The notes below the pieces were generated by a model that saw nothing but the letters and a program-made list of their open reading frames with translations, was not told where the DNA came from and ran no database searches. A stretch of 64,000 nt of DNA from Methyloligella sp050110875 (GTDB lineage: Bacteria; Pseudomonadota; Alphaproteobacteria; Rhizobiales; Methyloligellaceae). Below, in pieces: positions 50,569 through 59,249 of the stretch. Location: contig CP188828.1 of assembly GCA_050110875.1 (NCBI GenBank), forward strand, positions 1,984,001-2,048,000, in the 5' to 3' direction. The position numbers and the translations under genes were made by a program. Position 1 is the first letter of the stretch. Every line of letters begins with the position of its first letter.

Positions 50569-53500
50569 ATGGCTGATCGCGATCTCGCGCAGGCCAAGTC
50601 TGTGCCCAAAGTTATGTCTGCGCCGAAAGCTATGCCTGCGAACGCCGCTTCGCCGCGCATCTATGCTTTGCCCGGTTCCATGGCCGCCGCACCGAAGACG
50701 GCCGTCCCTCATCTCAAGCGTGTCGCCAAGATGGGGTTCGACTGGATTCTGTTCGGCCCGCTCACAGACCCGGAAAAGGATCGGGACGCCATCGGAGAGA
50801 TGGCCGCGGATACCCGCGCGAACGGCCTGAAGCTGATGCTGCGCCTGCCGCCGGATAGCATCGCCGATCTCGCCGCCTGGCAGAAGGCCGGCGCCGACGG
50901 CGTGCTGCTCTCCTCTGCCCGCACGCTTCCCGCCGAGGATTGGATCGCCAAGCTCGCAAAGCTCAAATCCGAGGAAACCGGTCTCCTCATCCTTGCCGAC
51001 AGTCTCGGCCGCACGCCGAGGGAGCAGCAGGAGATCGCTCGGTGCGGCTTCGGCTGGCTGCTCAACAGCTTCGCCTGGTGGGATCTGCGCGAAAGCTGGT
51101 TCTTGGATCAGCAGCGCGATATCGCGCCCCTCGCCCGCACCGTCGCGACGCCCGAGCCATGGCCCGGCCCGCGTCTCATCCATCGCTTCATGCATCTCGA
51201 CCGGGAGATGATCGCCCAGGCCTATGCGACGCGATACCTGATGGCGGCGAGCGTCTCCTCCGGCGTGCTTTGCCAGTTCGGCTTCGAGATCGGCGCCGCG
51301 ACCCCGCTCGACGACCAAAGCTATGGGCTGACCGATTGGGACCGGACACAGACGCAAGCGAGCTTCGACATCTCCGAGCAGATCGGGGTCATCAACCGCC
51401 TCAAGGCCAAGACTCCGGCGCTCCAGGGCGACGGACGGCTGGAGCGCGCCTCCGCTCCCGACGCAGCGATCGTCGCTCTCTCGAAATCCGCAGACACCAG
51501 GGACGGCAGCCAGACCGTCGTCGCCATGGCCAATATGAGCGCCGTCGAAGCGACGCTGCCGCCCCATGCCGAGCTCGCCCGGGCCGCCGAGGCGAATGCC
51601 GATTTCAAGCTGCTTGCACCGAAGCAGAGAGAGAACCTATCCGGCAGCCTGCCGCCCTATCGGGGCGTCCTGCTGCTCGCCGAGAGCAAATCCCCGATCA
51701 CCAGACCGAAGCATGACGTAAAGACCGATCGCCGCCTTCAGGAACTCGCCACCAATCGCGTGGTGATCGAGGGCGTCACGCCGGAAATCGATGGCGGCCG
51801 CTTCCCCGTGAAGCGCGTGCTCGGCGACACGCTGCACATCGAGACCGACATCTTCATGGACGGTCACGACGTCATCGAGGCCTGCCTCTGCTACCGGCAT
51901 ATCGACGAGGAGACCTGGCAGGAGGCGCCCATGCGCCTCCTTGAGAACGATCGCTGGGAAGGTGAGATCGTTCTCGACCGTATCGGCCGCTATTTCTACT
52001 ACGTGCAGGCCTGGAAGGACGCGTATCGAAGCTGGCGCGCCGGCGTGATGAAGAAGCTCGACGCGGAGCAGAAGGTCGCCGTCGATCTCGCAGTGGGCCT
52101 CCGGCTCATCGGCCGCTACATGGATTCCGCGCCCGCAGAAATCCGCAACGCCATGCATGGCCTACTCACCGAGATGGAAACCCTCGGCGACAAGCAGGTC
52201 CTCGCCGAACGCATGGTCAGCGACGAAACCCTGGCGCTGATGGCGAAGGCCGGCCACCGCGAAAACCTCTCGCGCCACCCGGTCGACTACCAAGTCTATG
52301 TCGACCGGCCCATCGCCGCCAATGCCGCCTGGTACGAGCTGATGCCCCGCTCCCAATCCGGCGATCCGAAACGCCACGGCACCTTTGACGACGTGATCCG
52401 CCGCTTGCCCTATGTGCGCGACCTCGGCTTCGACGTGCTCTATTTCCCGCCCATCCACCCGATCGGCGAGAAGAACCGGAAGGGCAAGAACAACAGCCTG
52501 GAGGCCCAGCCCGGCGATCCCGGCAGCCCCTATGCCATCGGCGCATCCGAGGGCGGCCATGACGCGCTCCATCCCGAGCTCGGCAGCTTCGAAGATTTTC
52601 AGCGACTCATCGAGGCCGCCCGTGCCGCCGGTCTAGAGATCGCCATCGACTTCGCCATCCAATGCTCCCCCGACCATCCCTGGATCAAGCAGCATCCCGA
52701 ATGGTTCGATTGGCGTCCCGATGGCAGCATCCAATATGCCGAGAACCCGCCCAAGAAATACGAGGATATCGTGCCGCCCCATTTCTACGGGCGCGCCTTC
52801 CCCGGCCTTTGGCTGACCCTGCGCGACATCGTGCTGTTCTGGGCGGAGAAGGGCGTCCGCATCTTCCGGGTCGACAACCCCCACACCAAGCCGGTGCCCT
52901 TCTGGGAATGGATGATCCAGGAGGTGCAGAACCTCTATCCGGATTGCATCTTTCTCGCCGAGGCCTTCACCCGGCCGAAGATGATGAAGCGCCTGGCCAA
53001 GGTCGGCTTCACCCAGTCCTATTCCTACTTCACCTGGCGCGACACCAAGCAGGAGCTGACCGACTATCTCACCGAGCTCACCAGGGAGGAGTGCCGCGAA
53101 TATATGCGGCCCAACTTCTTCGCCAATACGCCTGACATCAATCCGGGCTACCTGCAGGAGAACGGCCGTGCCGGCCACCAGGTGCGGCTCGTGCTCGCCG
53201 CCACACTAAGTCCGCTTTACGGCCTTTATAACGGCTACGAGATTTGCGAGGCGACGCCCATGCCCGGCAAGGAGGAGTATCTCAACTCCGAGAAATACGA
53301 GCTGAAGGCGTGGGATTTCGACCGGCCGGGCAACATCAAGGACGATATCCGCCTCATCAACCGCATCCGCCGGGACAACCCGGCCCTCTGGCAATTCACG
53401 GACCTCACATTCCTCAACGCCTGGAACGACAATATTCTCTGCTATTACAAGCGCGGCGCCGCGAAGGACAATCTCGTGGTGGTCGCCGTCAATCTCGACG

Positions 53501-53694
53501 CCAAGAACGCCCAAGGCGCCACCTTCGAAATTCCGCTCTGGGAGTTCGGTCTGCCCGACGACGCCGCCATCGAGGCTGTCGATCTGGTTCATGACAGCCG
53601 CCAGATCTTCAACGGAAAGACCCAATCGCTCTGGCTGGATCCCGCCGACCGCCCCTATGCCATTTGGCGCCTGATCCCGCCCGGCAGCGCGTGA
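50569..53694 (+). CDS. glgE: Alpha-1,4-glucan:maltose-1-phosphate maltosyltransferase with extra N-terminal domain
   Basis: A 1041-residue GH13_3 enzyme that adds maltose from maltose 1-phosphate to the end of an alpha-1,4-glucan. The C-terminal 660 residues are the GlgE core: an N domain (VIEGVTPEIDGGRFPVKRVL), the catalytic barrel with VLYFPPIHPIGEKNRKG, nucleophile D769 (FRVDNPHTKP) and acid/base E798 (LAEAFTRP); their spacing of 29 equals that of characterised GlgE. The first 370 residues form an additional region resembling a degenerate GH13 barrel (ILFGPLTDP, NSFAWWDLRESWFLDQ) without catalytic carboxylates. Such long GlgE forms occur in Rhizobiales. Seven bases after otsA; 37 bases before treS. 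Confidence 0.95.
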   Translation: MADRDLAQAKSVPKVMSAPKAMPANAASPRIYALPGSMAAAPKTAVPHLKRVAKMGFDWILFGPLTDPEKDRDAIGEMAADTRANGLKLMLRLPPDSIADLAAWQKAGADGVLLSSARTLPAEDWIAKLAKLKSEETGLLILADSLGRTPREQQEIARCGFGWLLNSFAWWDLRESWFLDQQRDIAPLARTVATPEPWPGPRLIHRFMHLDREMIAQAYATRYLMAASVSSGVLCQFGFEIGAATPLDDQSYGLTDWDRTQTQASFDISEQIGVINRLKAKTPALQGDGRLERASAPDAAIVALSKSADTRDGSQTVVAMANMSAVEATLPPHAELARAAEANADFKLLAPKQRENLSGSLPPYRGVLLLAESKSPITRPKHDVKTDRRLQELATNRVVIEGVTPEIDGGRFPVKRVLGDTLHIETDIFMDGHDVIEACLCYRHIDEETWQEAPMRLLENDRWEGEIVLDRIGRYFYYVQAWKDAYRSWRAGVMKKLDAEQKVAVDLAVGLRLIGRYMDSAPAEIRNAMHGLLTEMETLGDKQVLAERMVSDETLALMAKAGHRENLSRHPVDYQVYVDRPIAANAAWYELMPRSQSGDPKRHGTFDDVIRRLPYVRDLGFDVLYFPPIHPIGEKNRKGKNNSLEAQPGDPGSPYAIGASEGGHDALHPELGSFEDFQRLIEAARAAGLEIAIDFAIQCSPDHPWIKQHPEWFDWRPDGSIQYAENPPKKYEDIVPPHFYGRAFPGLWLTLRDIVLFWAEKGVRIFRVDNPHTKPVPFWEWMIQEVQNLYPDCIFLAEAFTRPKMMKRLAKVGFTQSYSYFTWRDTKQELTDYLTELTREECREYMRPNFFANTPDINPGYLQENGRAGHQVRLVLAATLSPLYGLYNGYEICEATPMPGKEEYLNSEKYELKAWDFDRPGNIKDDIRLINRIRRDNPALWQFTDLTFLNAWNDNILCYYKRGAAKDNLVVVAVNLDAKNAQGATFEIPLWEFGLPDDAAIEAVDLVHDSRQIFNGKTQSLWLDPADRPYAIWRLIPPGSA

Positions 53695-53731
53695 AATTGA
53701 ACAATCTTCTTACGGAAGCATTGCCTTAGCC

Positions 53732-56700
53732 ATGATCGATCGCGACGACCCGCTCTGGTACAAGGACGCCATCATCTATGAGTTGCACGTCAAAGCCTTT
53801 TTTGACGCCAACAACGATGGCATCGGCGATTTCGCAGGCCTGATCAAGAAACTCGATTACATCGCCGATCTGGGCGTCACCGCCGTCTGGCTGCTGCCCT
53901 TCTACCCATCCCCGCTGCGCGACGACGGCTACGACATCGCCGAATACACCGCCATCAACCCGACCTACGGGCAGATGCGCGATTTCAAGCAATTCGTCTC
54001 CGCCGCCCATGCCAGGGGCTTGCGCGTCATCACCGAGCTGGTGGTGAATCACACCTCCGATCAGCACGCCTGGTTCAAGCGCGCCCGCGAGGCGAAGCCG
54101 GGCTCCCGTTGGCGCGACTATTACGTCTGGAGCGACACCGACCAGAAATATCAGGACACGCGGATCATCTTCCTCGACACCGAGGTCTCCAACTGGACCT
54201 GGGATCCCGTGGCGCAAGCCTATTTCTGGCACCGCTTCTATTCCCATCAGCCGGATTTGAACTACGACAATCCGCGCGTCATGGTGGACATCCTGAAGGT
54301 GATGCGCTTCTGGCTGGACGCCGGCGTGGACGGTCTCCGCCTCGACGCCGTGCCCTACCTCATCGAACGCGACGGCACCAACAACGAGAACCTGCCGGAG
54401 ACTCACGAGCTCCTGAAGCGCTTCCGCGCCGATCTCGACGAGCACTATAACGACCGCATGCTGCTGGCCGAGGCCAATCAATGGCCGGAGGACACACGCC
54501 CCTATTTCGGCGACGGGGACGAGTGCCACATGGCGTTCCACTTTCCCCTCATGCCGCGCATCTATATGGGGCTCGCCCGCGAGGACCGGTATCCGATCAC
54601 CGACATCATCAATCAGACCCCGAACATTCCCGACAATTGCCAGTGGGCGATCTTCCTGCGCAATCACGACGAGCTGACGCTGGAGATGGTGACGGATTCG
54701 GAGCGCGACTATCTCTGGCAGACCTACGCCACCGATCAGCGCGCTCGTCTCAATCTCGGCATCCGTCGCCGCCTGGCGCCGCTGCTCGACAACGACCGCC
54801 GCAAGATCGAGCTTCTGAACGGCCTGCTGCTCTCCATGCCCGGCACGCCGGTGATCTATTACGGCGACGAGCTCGGCATGGGCGACAACTTCTTCCTGGG
54901 CGACCGCGACGGCGTCCGCACGCCCATGCAATGGTCCGCCGACCGTAATGGCGGCTTCTCCCGCGCCGATCCTCAGCGGCTTTTCCTGCCGCCCATTCAG
55001 GATCCGATCTACGGCTTCGAGTCGGTGAACGTGGAGGCCCAGGAGAAAGACCCCCACTCCCTGCTGAACTGGACCAAGCGGATGATCGCCGTCCGCAAAT
55101 CCCACACCGCCTTCGGCCAGGGCACCCTCTCCTTCCTCTATCCGAGCAATCGCAAGGTCCTCGCTTACTTGCGCGAATATGACGGCGAGACGATCCTCTG
55201 CGTCTTCAACCTTTCCCGTTCGGCGCAAGCCGTCGAGTTGGACCTGTCGGAGAAGAAGACCCTGATCCCGGTGGAGCTGACCGGCCGCTCCATTTTCCCG
55301 GCCATCGGCACCCTACCCTACCTGCTCACCATGCCGGCCTACGGCTTCTACTGGTTCTCGCTGACCGAACCGGCCGCGCTCGCCCTCGACGAAGAGCCGG
55401 CCCAGCAGCCCCTGCCGGAGCTCGATACGCTGGTGCTCGGCCGCGGCTGGAATCTGGTCGAGAGCCAATGGAGCGAGACCCGCGGCCGCGACCGCTTCAT
55501 GCAGTCTTACCTGCCAGCCTATGTGCACAATCAGCGCTGGTTCGGCGCCAAGGACAGCCGCATTCTCCACGCCGACCCGATCGTGCTCGGCGAGCTGCCC
55601 CGGGAGGGTCAGGAGAGCTTCCTCCTGATGGCCCTCGATCTGGAGCTGTCCGACGACGAGCCCCAGCGATACTTCCTGCCGCTCGCCTTGGAGTGGGGCG
55701 AGGACAAGCTTCATCACGACAATCCGGCGCTTCCCTATACCCTCTCCAAAGCGCGCCGCGGCCCCCGCGCCGGCGTAATCCAGGAGGCGAGCGTCGCGTC
55801 CGATTTCCCGCTCATCCTGCTGGACGCTATGCGGAAGGGGGAACCGATCGCCAACGAGCGTGGCGAGATCCGTCTGGAAGGAAGCCGCTGGCTGGACGAT
55901 CTTGAGATCGATCCGGAAGAACCCATCCACCGCATGTCGGGCGAGCAGAGCAATACCTGCATGGTGATCGGCCGTGAGGTGATGGTGAAAATCTATCGCC
56001 ACCTGCGCTCAGGCATCCAGCCGGAGCTGGAGATGAGCCGCTATCTCTCACAAGCCGATTTCCCCAACGCGCCGGCCTTGCTCGGCTGCATGGAGCATGT
56101 CGACGAGGATGGCAACGAGACCGCGCTGGCGGCCGCCTTCGCCAACATTCCCAACCAGGGCGACGGCTGGACCGTGGTCGTGAACGCTCTCGACCGCGAG
56201 CTCGAAGAGGCGACCTTCGCCGGCGAGAACCGCCCCGTCGAGGAAGACGGCACGCCCTACTCGCTCTCCCTGATCGAGACCATCGGCCGCCGCACCGCCG
56301 AACTTCACCGGACCCTCGCCGCCAACACCGAAGACCCCGCCTTCGCACCGGAGCCGGTCAGCGAGGAGGATCTGACCGCATGGGTCGATACGCTCAACAC
56401 CCGGGCGAACCACGTCTTCGATCTCCTGCGGCGTGTCGAGCATACCCTCGAGGAACATTCCCGCGGTCCGATCGATCACTTGATCGGCATGCGCGGAGAG
56501 TTCCTGGAGAAGCTGGGTCGTCTGATGCCCCGCGCCTCCCGCAGTCAGAAGATCCGCCTCCACGGCGATTACCATCTTGGCCAGGTGCTGATCGCTCAGG
56601 ACGACATCTTCATCGTCGATTTCGAGGGCGAGCCCGCCAAGAGCCTGGAGGAGCGGCGCACCAAGGCGCCGCCAGCCCGCGACATTGCCAGCATGTTGCG

Positions 56701-57034
56701 CTCCTTCGATTACGCAGCCAACATGGCCATCGATCGCCAATGGCAGACCGGCGTTGGACAGCTCAGCGAGATCGAGCAGCGCGCCCATGCCTGGCGCGAC
56801 GCGGCGACGCGCAGTTTCCTCGAGGCCTATACGAGCGTGCTTCTCGAGAACGGCGACAACGTCATGGACGACTCTGCCCAGGAGCTGCTGACTTTCTTCC
56901 TGGCCGATAAATTGCTTTACGAGATTACCTATGAGGCACTGAACCGCCCCGCCTGGCTCTGGGTGCCGGCCAAAGCCGCACTGGAGCTTGTGGAGACCAA
57001 TGGTGCACCGCCCCCCAAGGAGGAGTTGGATTGA
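53732..57034 (+). CDS. treS: Trehalose synthase / maltokinase fusion
   Basis: A 1100-residue two-enzyme fusion. Residues 1-545 are TreS (GH13_16), which interconverts trehalose and maltose: LWYKDAIIYELHVKAFFDAN, nucleophile D205 in GLRLDAVPYL, acid/base E247 in LLAEANQWPED. After a linker, residues about 590-1100 are maltokinase, which makes maltose 1-phosphate with ATP: SGEQSNTCMVIGREVMVKIY, and the kinase-like HGDYHLGQVL (H944) and IVDFEGEP. Fusion channels trehalose to maltose 1-phosphate for GlgE. Its 3' end overlaps glgB. The ATG at 53732 lies after a weak ribosome binding site. Confidence 0.96.
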   Translation: MIDRDDPLWYKDAIIYELHVKAFFDANNDGIGDFAGLIKKLDYIADLGVTAVWLLPFYPSPLRDDGYDIAEYTAINPTYGQMRDFKQFVSAAHARGLRVITELVVNHTSDQHAWFKRAREAKPGSRWRDYYVWSDTDQKYQDTRIIFLDTEVSNWTWDPVAQAYFWHRFYSHQPDLNYDNPRVMVDILKVMRFWLDAGVDGLRLDAVPYLIERDGTNNENLPETHELLKRFRADLDEHYNDRMLLAEANQWPEDTRPYFGDGDECHMAFHFPLMPRIYMGLAREDRYPITDIINQTPNIPDNCQWAIFLRNHDELTLEMVTDSERDYLWQTYATDQRARLNLGIRRRLAPLLDNDRRKIELLNGLLLSMPGTPVIYYGDELGMGDNFFLGDRDGVRTPMQWSADRNGGFSRADPQRLFLPPIQDPIYGFESVNVEAQEKDPHSLLNWTKRMIAVRKSHTAFGQGTLSFLYPSNRKVLAYLREYDGETILCVFNLSRSAQAVELDLSEKKTLIPVELTGRSIFPAIGTLPYLLTMPAYGFYWFSLTEPAALALDEEPAQQPLPELDTLVLGRGWNLVESQWSETRGRDRFMQSYLPAYVHNQRWFGAKDSRILHADPIVLGELPREGQESFLLMALDLELSDDEPQRYFLPLALEWGEDKLHHDNPALPYTLSKARRGPRAGVIQEASVASDFPLILLDAMRKGEPIANERGEIRLEGSRWLDDLEIDPEEPIHRMSGEQSNTCMVIGREVMVKIYRHLRSGIQPELEMSRYLSQADFPNAPALLGCMEHVDEDGNETALAAAFANIPNQGDGWTVVVNALDRELEEATFAGENRPVEEDGTPYSLSLIETIGRRTAELHRTLAANTEDPAFAPEPVSEEDLTAWVDTLNTRANHVFDLLRRVEHTLEEHSRGPIDHLIGMRGEFLEKLGRLMPRASRSQKIRLHGDYHLGQVLIAQDDIFIVDFEGEPAKSLEERRTKAPPARDIASMLRSFDYAANMAIDRQWQTGVGQLSEIEQRAHAWRDAATRSFLEAYTSVLLENGDNVMDDSAQELLTFFLADKLLYEITYEALNRPAWLWVPAKAALELVETNGAPPPKEELD

Positions 57035-59241
57035 GCATTATGAACCGCACATCCCAGACGGCCGCGCCGGACACCGACGCCGTCGAGGCGATTGTTCGCG
57101 GCACCCATGGCGATCCCTTCGCCGTGCTGGGGCTTCACGGCACGGACGGCAAGCCGATGTCCTTGCGCGTTTTCGCGCCGGAGGCCGATACGATCGATAT
57201 TCTGGCGCCTTCGGGTTCCACCATGGGGTCTTTGAGCAAACTCCATCAAGCCGGCTTCTTCATCGGCGAATTCCCGTCCGAGCGCCGTAAGCCCTACCGG
57301 CTTCGCATGACCCGCGGCGAGCATAGCTGGGAGGTCGAAGACCCCTATCGCTTCCCCCCGATCATCGCGGACATGGACCTCGAGCTGATCGCCAATGGCG
57401 ATCATCTCAAGCTCTATGAGGTTCTGGGGGCGCAACCGAGGACGATCGAAGGCACCGGCGGCGTTCTGTTCTCCGTCTGGGCGCCGTCCGCCAGGCGCGT
57501 CAGCGTCATCGGTCCGTTCAACGGCTGGGACGGACGCCGTCACCCCATGCGCCTGCGCCACCGGGCGGGCGTCTGGGAGATCTTCATCCCGAACCTCCAA
57601 AAGGGCGAGCTCTACAAGTTCGAGATCGTCGGCCCCGACGGCAATCTGCAGCCGGAGAAAGCCGATCCGCTCGCCTTCCAGCAGGAGCACCCCCCGGCCA
57701 CCGCATCGATCGTGCACGGTCCGTCGGGGCGTCTCGGCCATGCGGCGGGCTGGCCGGAAGAGCGTGCCAAGATCAACGCCCACGACGCCCCCATCTCCAT
57801 CTACGAGATGCATCTCGGTTCCTGGATGCGCGGAGCCGACAATCGCTTCCTGAGCTATGACGAGATCGCCGACCGGCTGATCCCCTACGTTCAGGATCTC
57901 GGCTTCACCCATGTGGAGCTGATGCCGGTCTCCGAATTCCCCTTCGACGGCTCCTGGGGCTATCAGCCCATCGGCCTCTTCGCCCCCACCTCGCGCTTCG
58001 GCACGCCGGAGCAGTTCACCCGTTTCGTCCGCCGCCTTCACGAGGCGGGCATCGGCGTGTTGGTCGACTGGGTGGCGGCCCATTTCCCGACCGATGTGCA
58101 CGGCCTCACCCGCTTCGACGGCACGGCGCTTTACGAGCACGAAGATCCGCGCCGCGGCTTCCACTACGACTGGAACACCCTGATCTACAATTACGGGCGC
58201 AAGGAGGTGATGAACTTCCTCATCGCCAACGCCCTCTACTGGCTGGATCATTTCGACATCGACGGGCTGCGCGCCGACGCCGTGGCCTCGATGCTCTATC
58301 TCGACTACAGCCGGAACGAGGGCGAATGGCTGCCCAACGAGTATGGCGGCAACGAGAACCTCGAGGCCATCCACTTCCTCAAGCGCCTCAACGAGATCGT
58401 CTACAACGCCTTCCCCGGCATCGCGACCGTCGCCGAGGAATCCACCGCCTGGCCCGGCGTCTCCCGGCCCACCTCTCACGGCGGGCTCGGCTTCGGCTAT
58501 AAATGGAACATGGGCTGGATGCACGACACGCTGAACTATATCAGCGAGGATCCGATCCATCGCCGCTACCATCACGAGAAGCTGACCTTCGGCCTGGTCT
58601 ACGGCTTCTCCGAGAACTTCATCCTGCCCCTCAGCCACGACGAGGTGGTGCACGGCAAGGGCTCGATGATCGGCAAGATGCCGGGCGACCACTGGCAGAA
58701 ATTCGCGAACTTGCGTGCCTATTACGGCTTCATGTGGGGCCACCCGGGCAAGAAGCTGCTGTTCATGGGCGGCGAGTTCGCCCAGGACCGGGAGTGGAAT
58801 CACGACCACGCCCTCGATTGGCATCATCTGGAAGATCGCTATCACCGCGGTGTCCAGACCCTGATCCGCGACCTGAACAGGCTCTACCGGGAATCGCCCT
58901 CTCTTTACGAGAAGGACACCGACCCATCCGGCTTCGAATGGGTCAACTCCACCGACAGCGAGAACAGCGTGCTCTCCTTCCTGCGCCGGTCGGAAGGCAA
59001 GCCGCCCATGCTGGTCGTGTGCAATTTCACGCCCGTCGTGCGCTACGACTATCGGGTCTGGGTGCCGAGCCCCGGCATCTGGCGGGAGCGCATCAACACC
59101 GATGCGACCGAGTATGGCGGCAGCGGCGTCGGCAATGCCGGCACCGTGGAGGCCAAGGCGATCCCGTGTGACGGGAGGCCCTACTCGGTCAACCTGACCC
59201 TCCCGCCGCTGGCCACGCTCTTCCTCGAGCTTCAGGAGTAA
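57031..59241 (+). CDS. glgB: 1,4-alpha-glucan branching enzyme
   Basis: A 736-residue GH13_9 enzyme that cuts an alpha-1,4 chain and reattaches it by an alpha-1,6 bond. It has an N1 domain, a CBM48 domain (GVLFSVWAPSARRVSVIGPF), and the barrel with nucleophile D416 (GLRADAVASM) and acid/base E469 (VAEESTAWP); the 53-residue spacing matches other GlgB. The start is a TTG at 57031 overlapping the treS stop, with AAGGAGGAG (57017-57025) at ideal distance; the ATG at 57040 is too far. With GlgE it makes a branched glucan from maltose 1-phosphate. glgX follows after eight bases. Confidence 0.97.
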   Translation: MSIMNRTSQTAAPDTDAVEAIVRGTHGDPFAVLGLHGTDGKPMSLRVFAPEADTIDILAPSGSTMGSLSKLHQAGFFIGEFPSERRKPYRLRMTRGEHSWEVEDPYRFPPIIADMDLELIANGDHLKLYEVLGAQPRTIEGTGGVLFSVWAPSARRVSVIGPFNGWDGRRHPMRLRHRAGVWEIFIPNLQKGELYKFEIVGPDGNLQPEKADPLAFQQEHPPATASIVHGPSGRLGHAAGWPEERAKINAHDAPISIYEMHLGSWMRGADNRFLSYDEIADRLIPYVQDLGFTHVELMPVSEFPFDGSWGYQPIGLFAPTSRFGTPEQFTRFVRRLHEAGIGVLVDWVAAHFPTDVHGLTRFDGTALYEHEDPRRGFHYDWNTLIYNYGRKEVMNFLIANALYWLDHFDIDGLRADAVASMLYLDYSRNEGEWLPNEYGGNENLEAIHFLKRLNEIVYNAFPGIATVAEESTAWPGVSRPTSHGGLGFGYKWNMGWMHDTLNYISEDPIHRRYHHEKLTFGLVYGFSENFILPLSHDEVVHGKGSMIGKMPGDHWQKFANLRAYYGFMWGHPGKKLLFMGGEFAQDREWNHDHALDWHHLEDRYHRGVQTLIRDLNRLYRESPSLYEKDTDPSGFEWVNSTDSENSVLSFLRRSEGKPPMLVVCNFTPVVRYDYRVWVPSPGIWRERINTDATEYGGSGVGNAGTVEAKAIPCDGRPYSVNLTLPPLATLFLELQE

Positions 59242-59249
59242 CGACGCTC

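Noticed and set aside
56929..58845. 638-residue open frame antisense to glgB
   Set aside because: The sense frame is a complete GlgB with catalytic residues; the antisense frame shows no domain.
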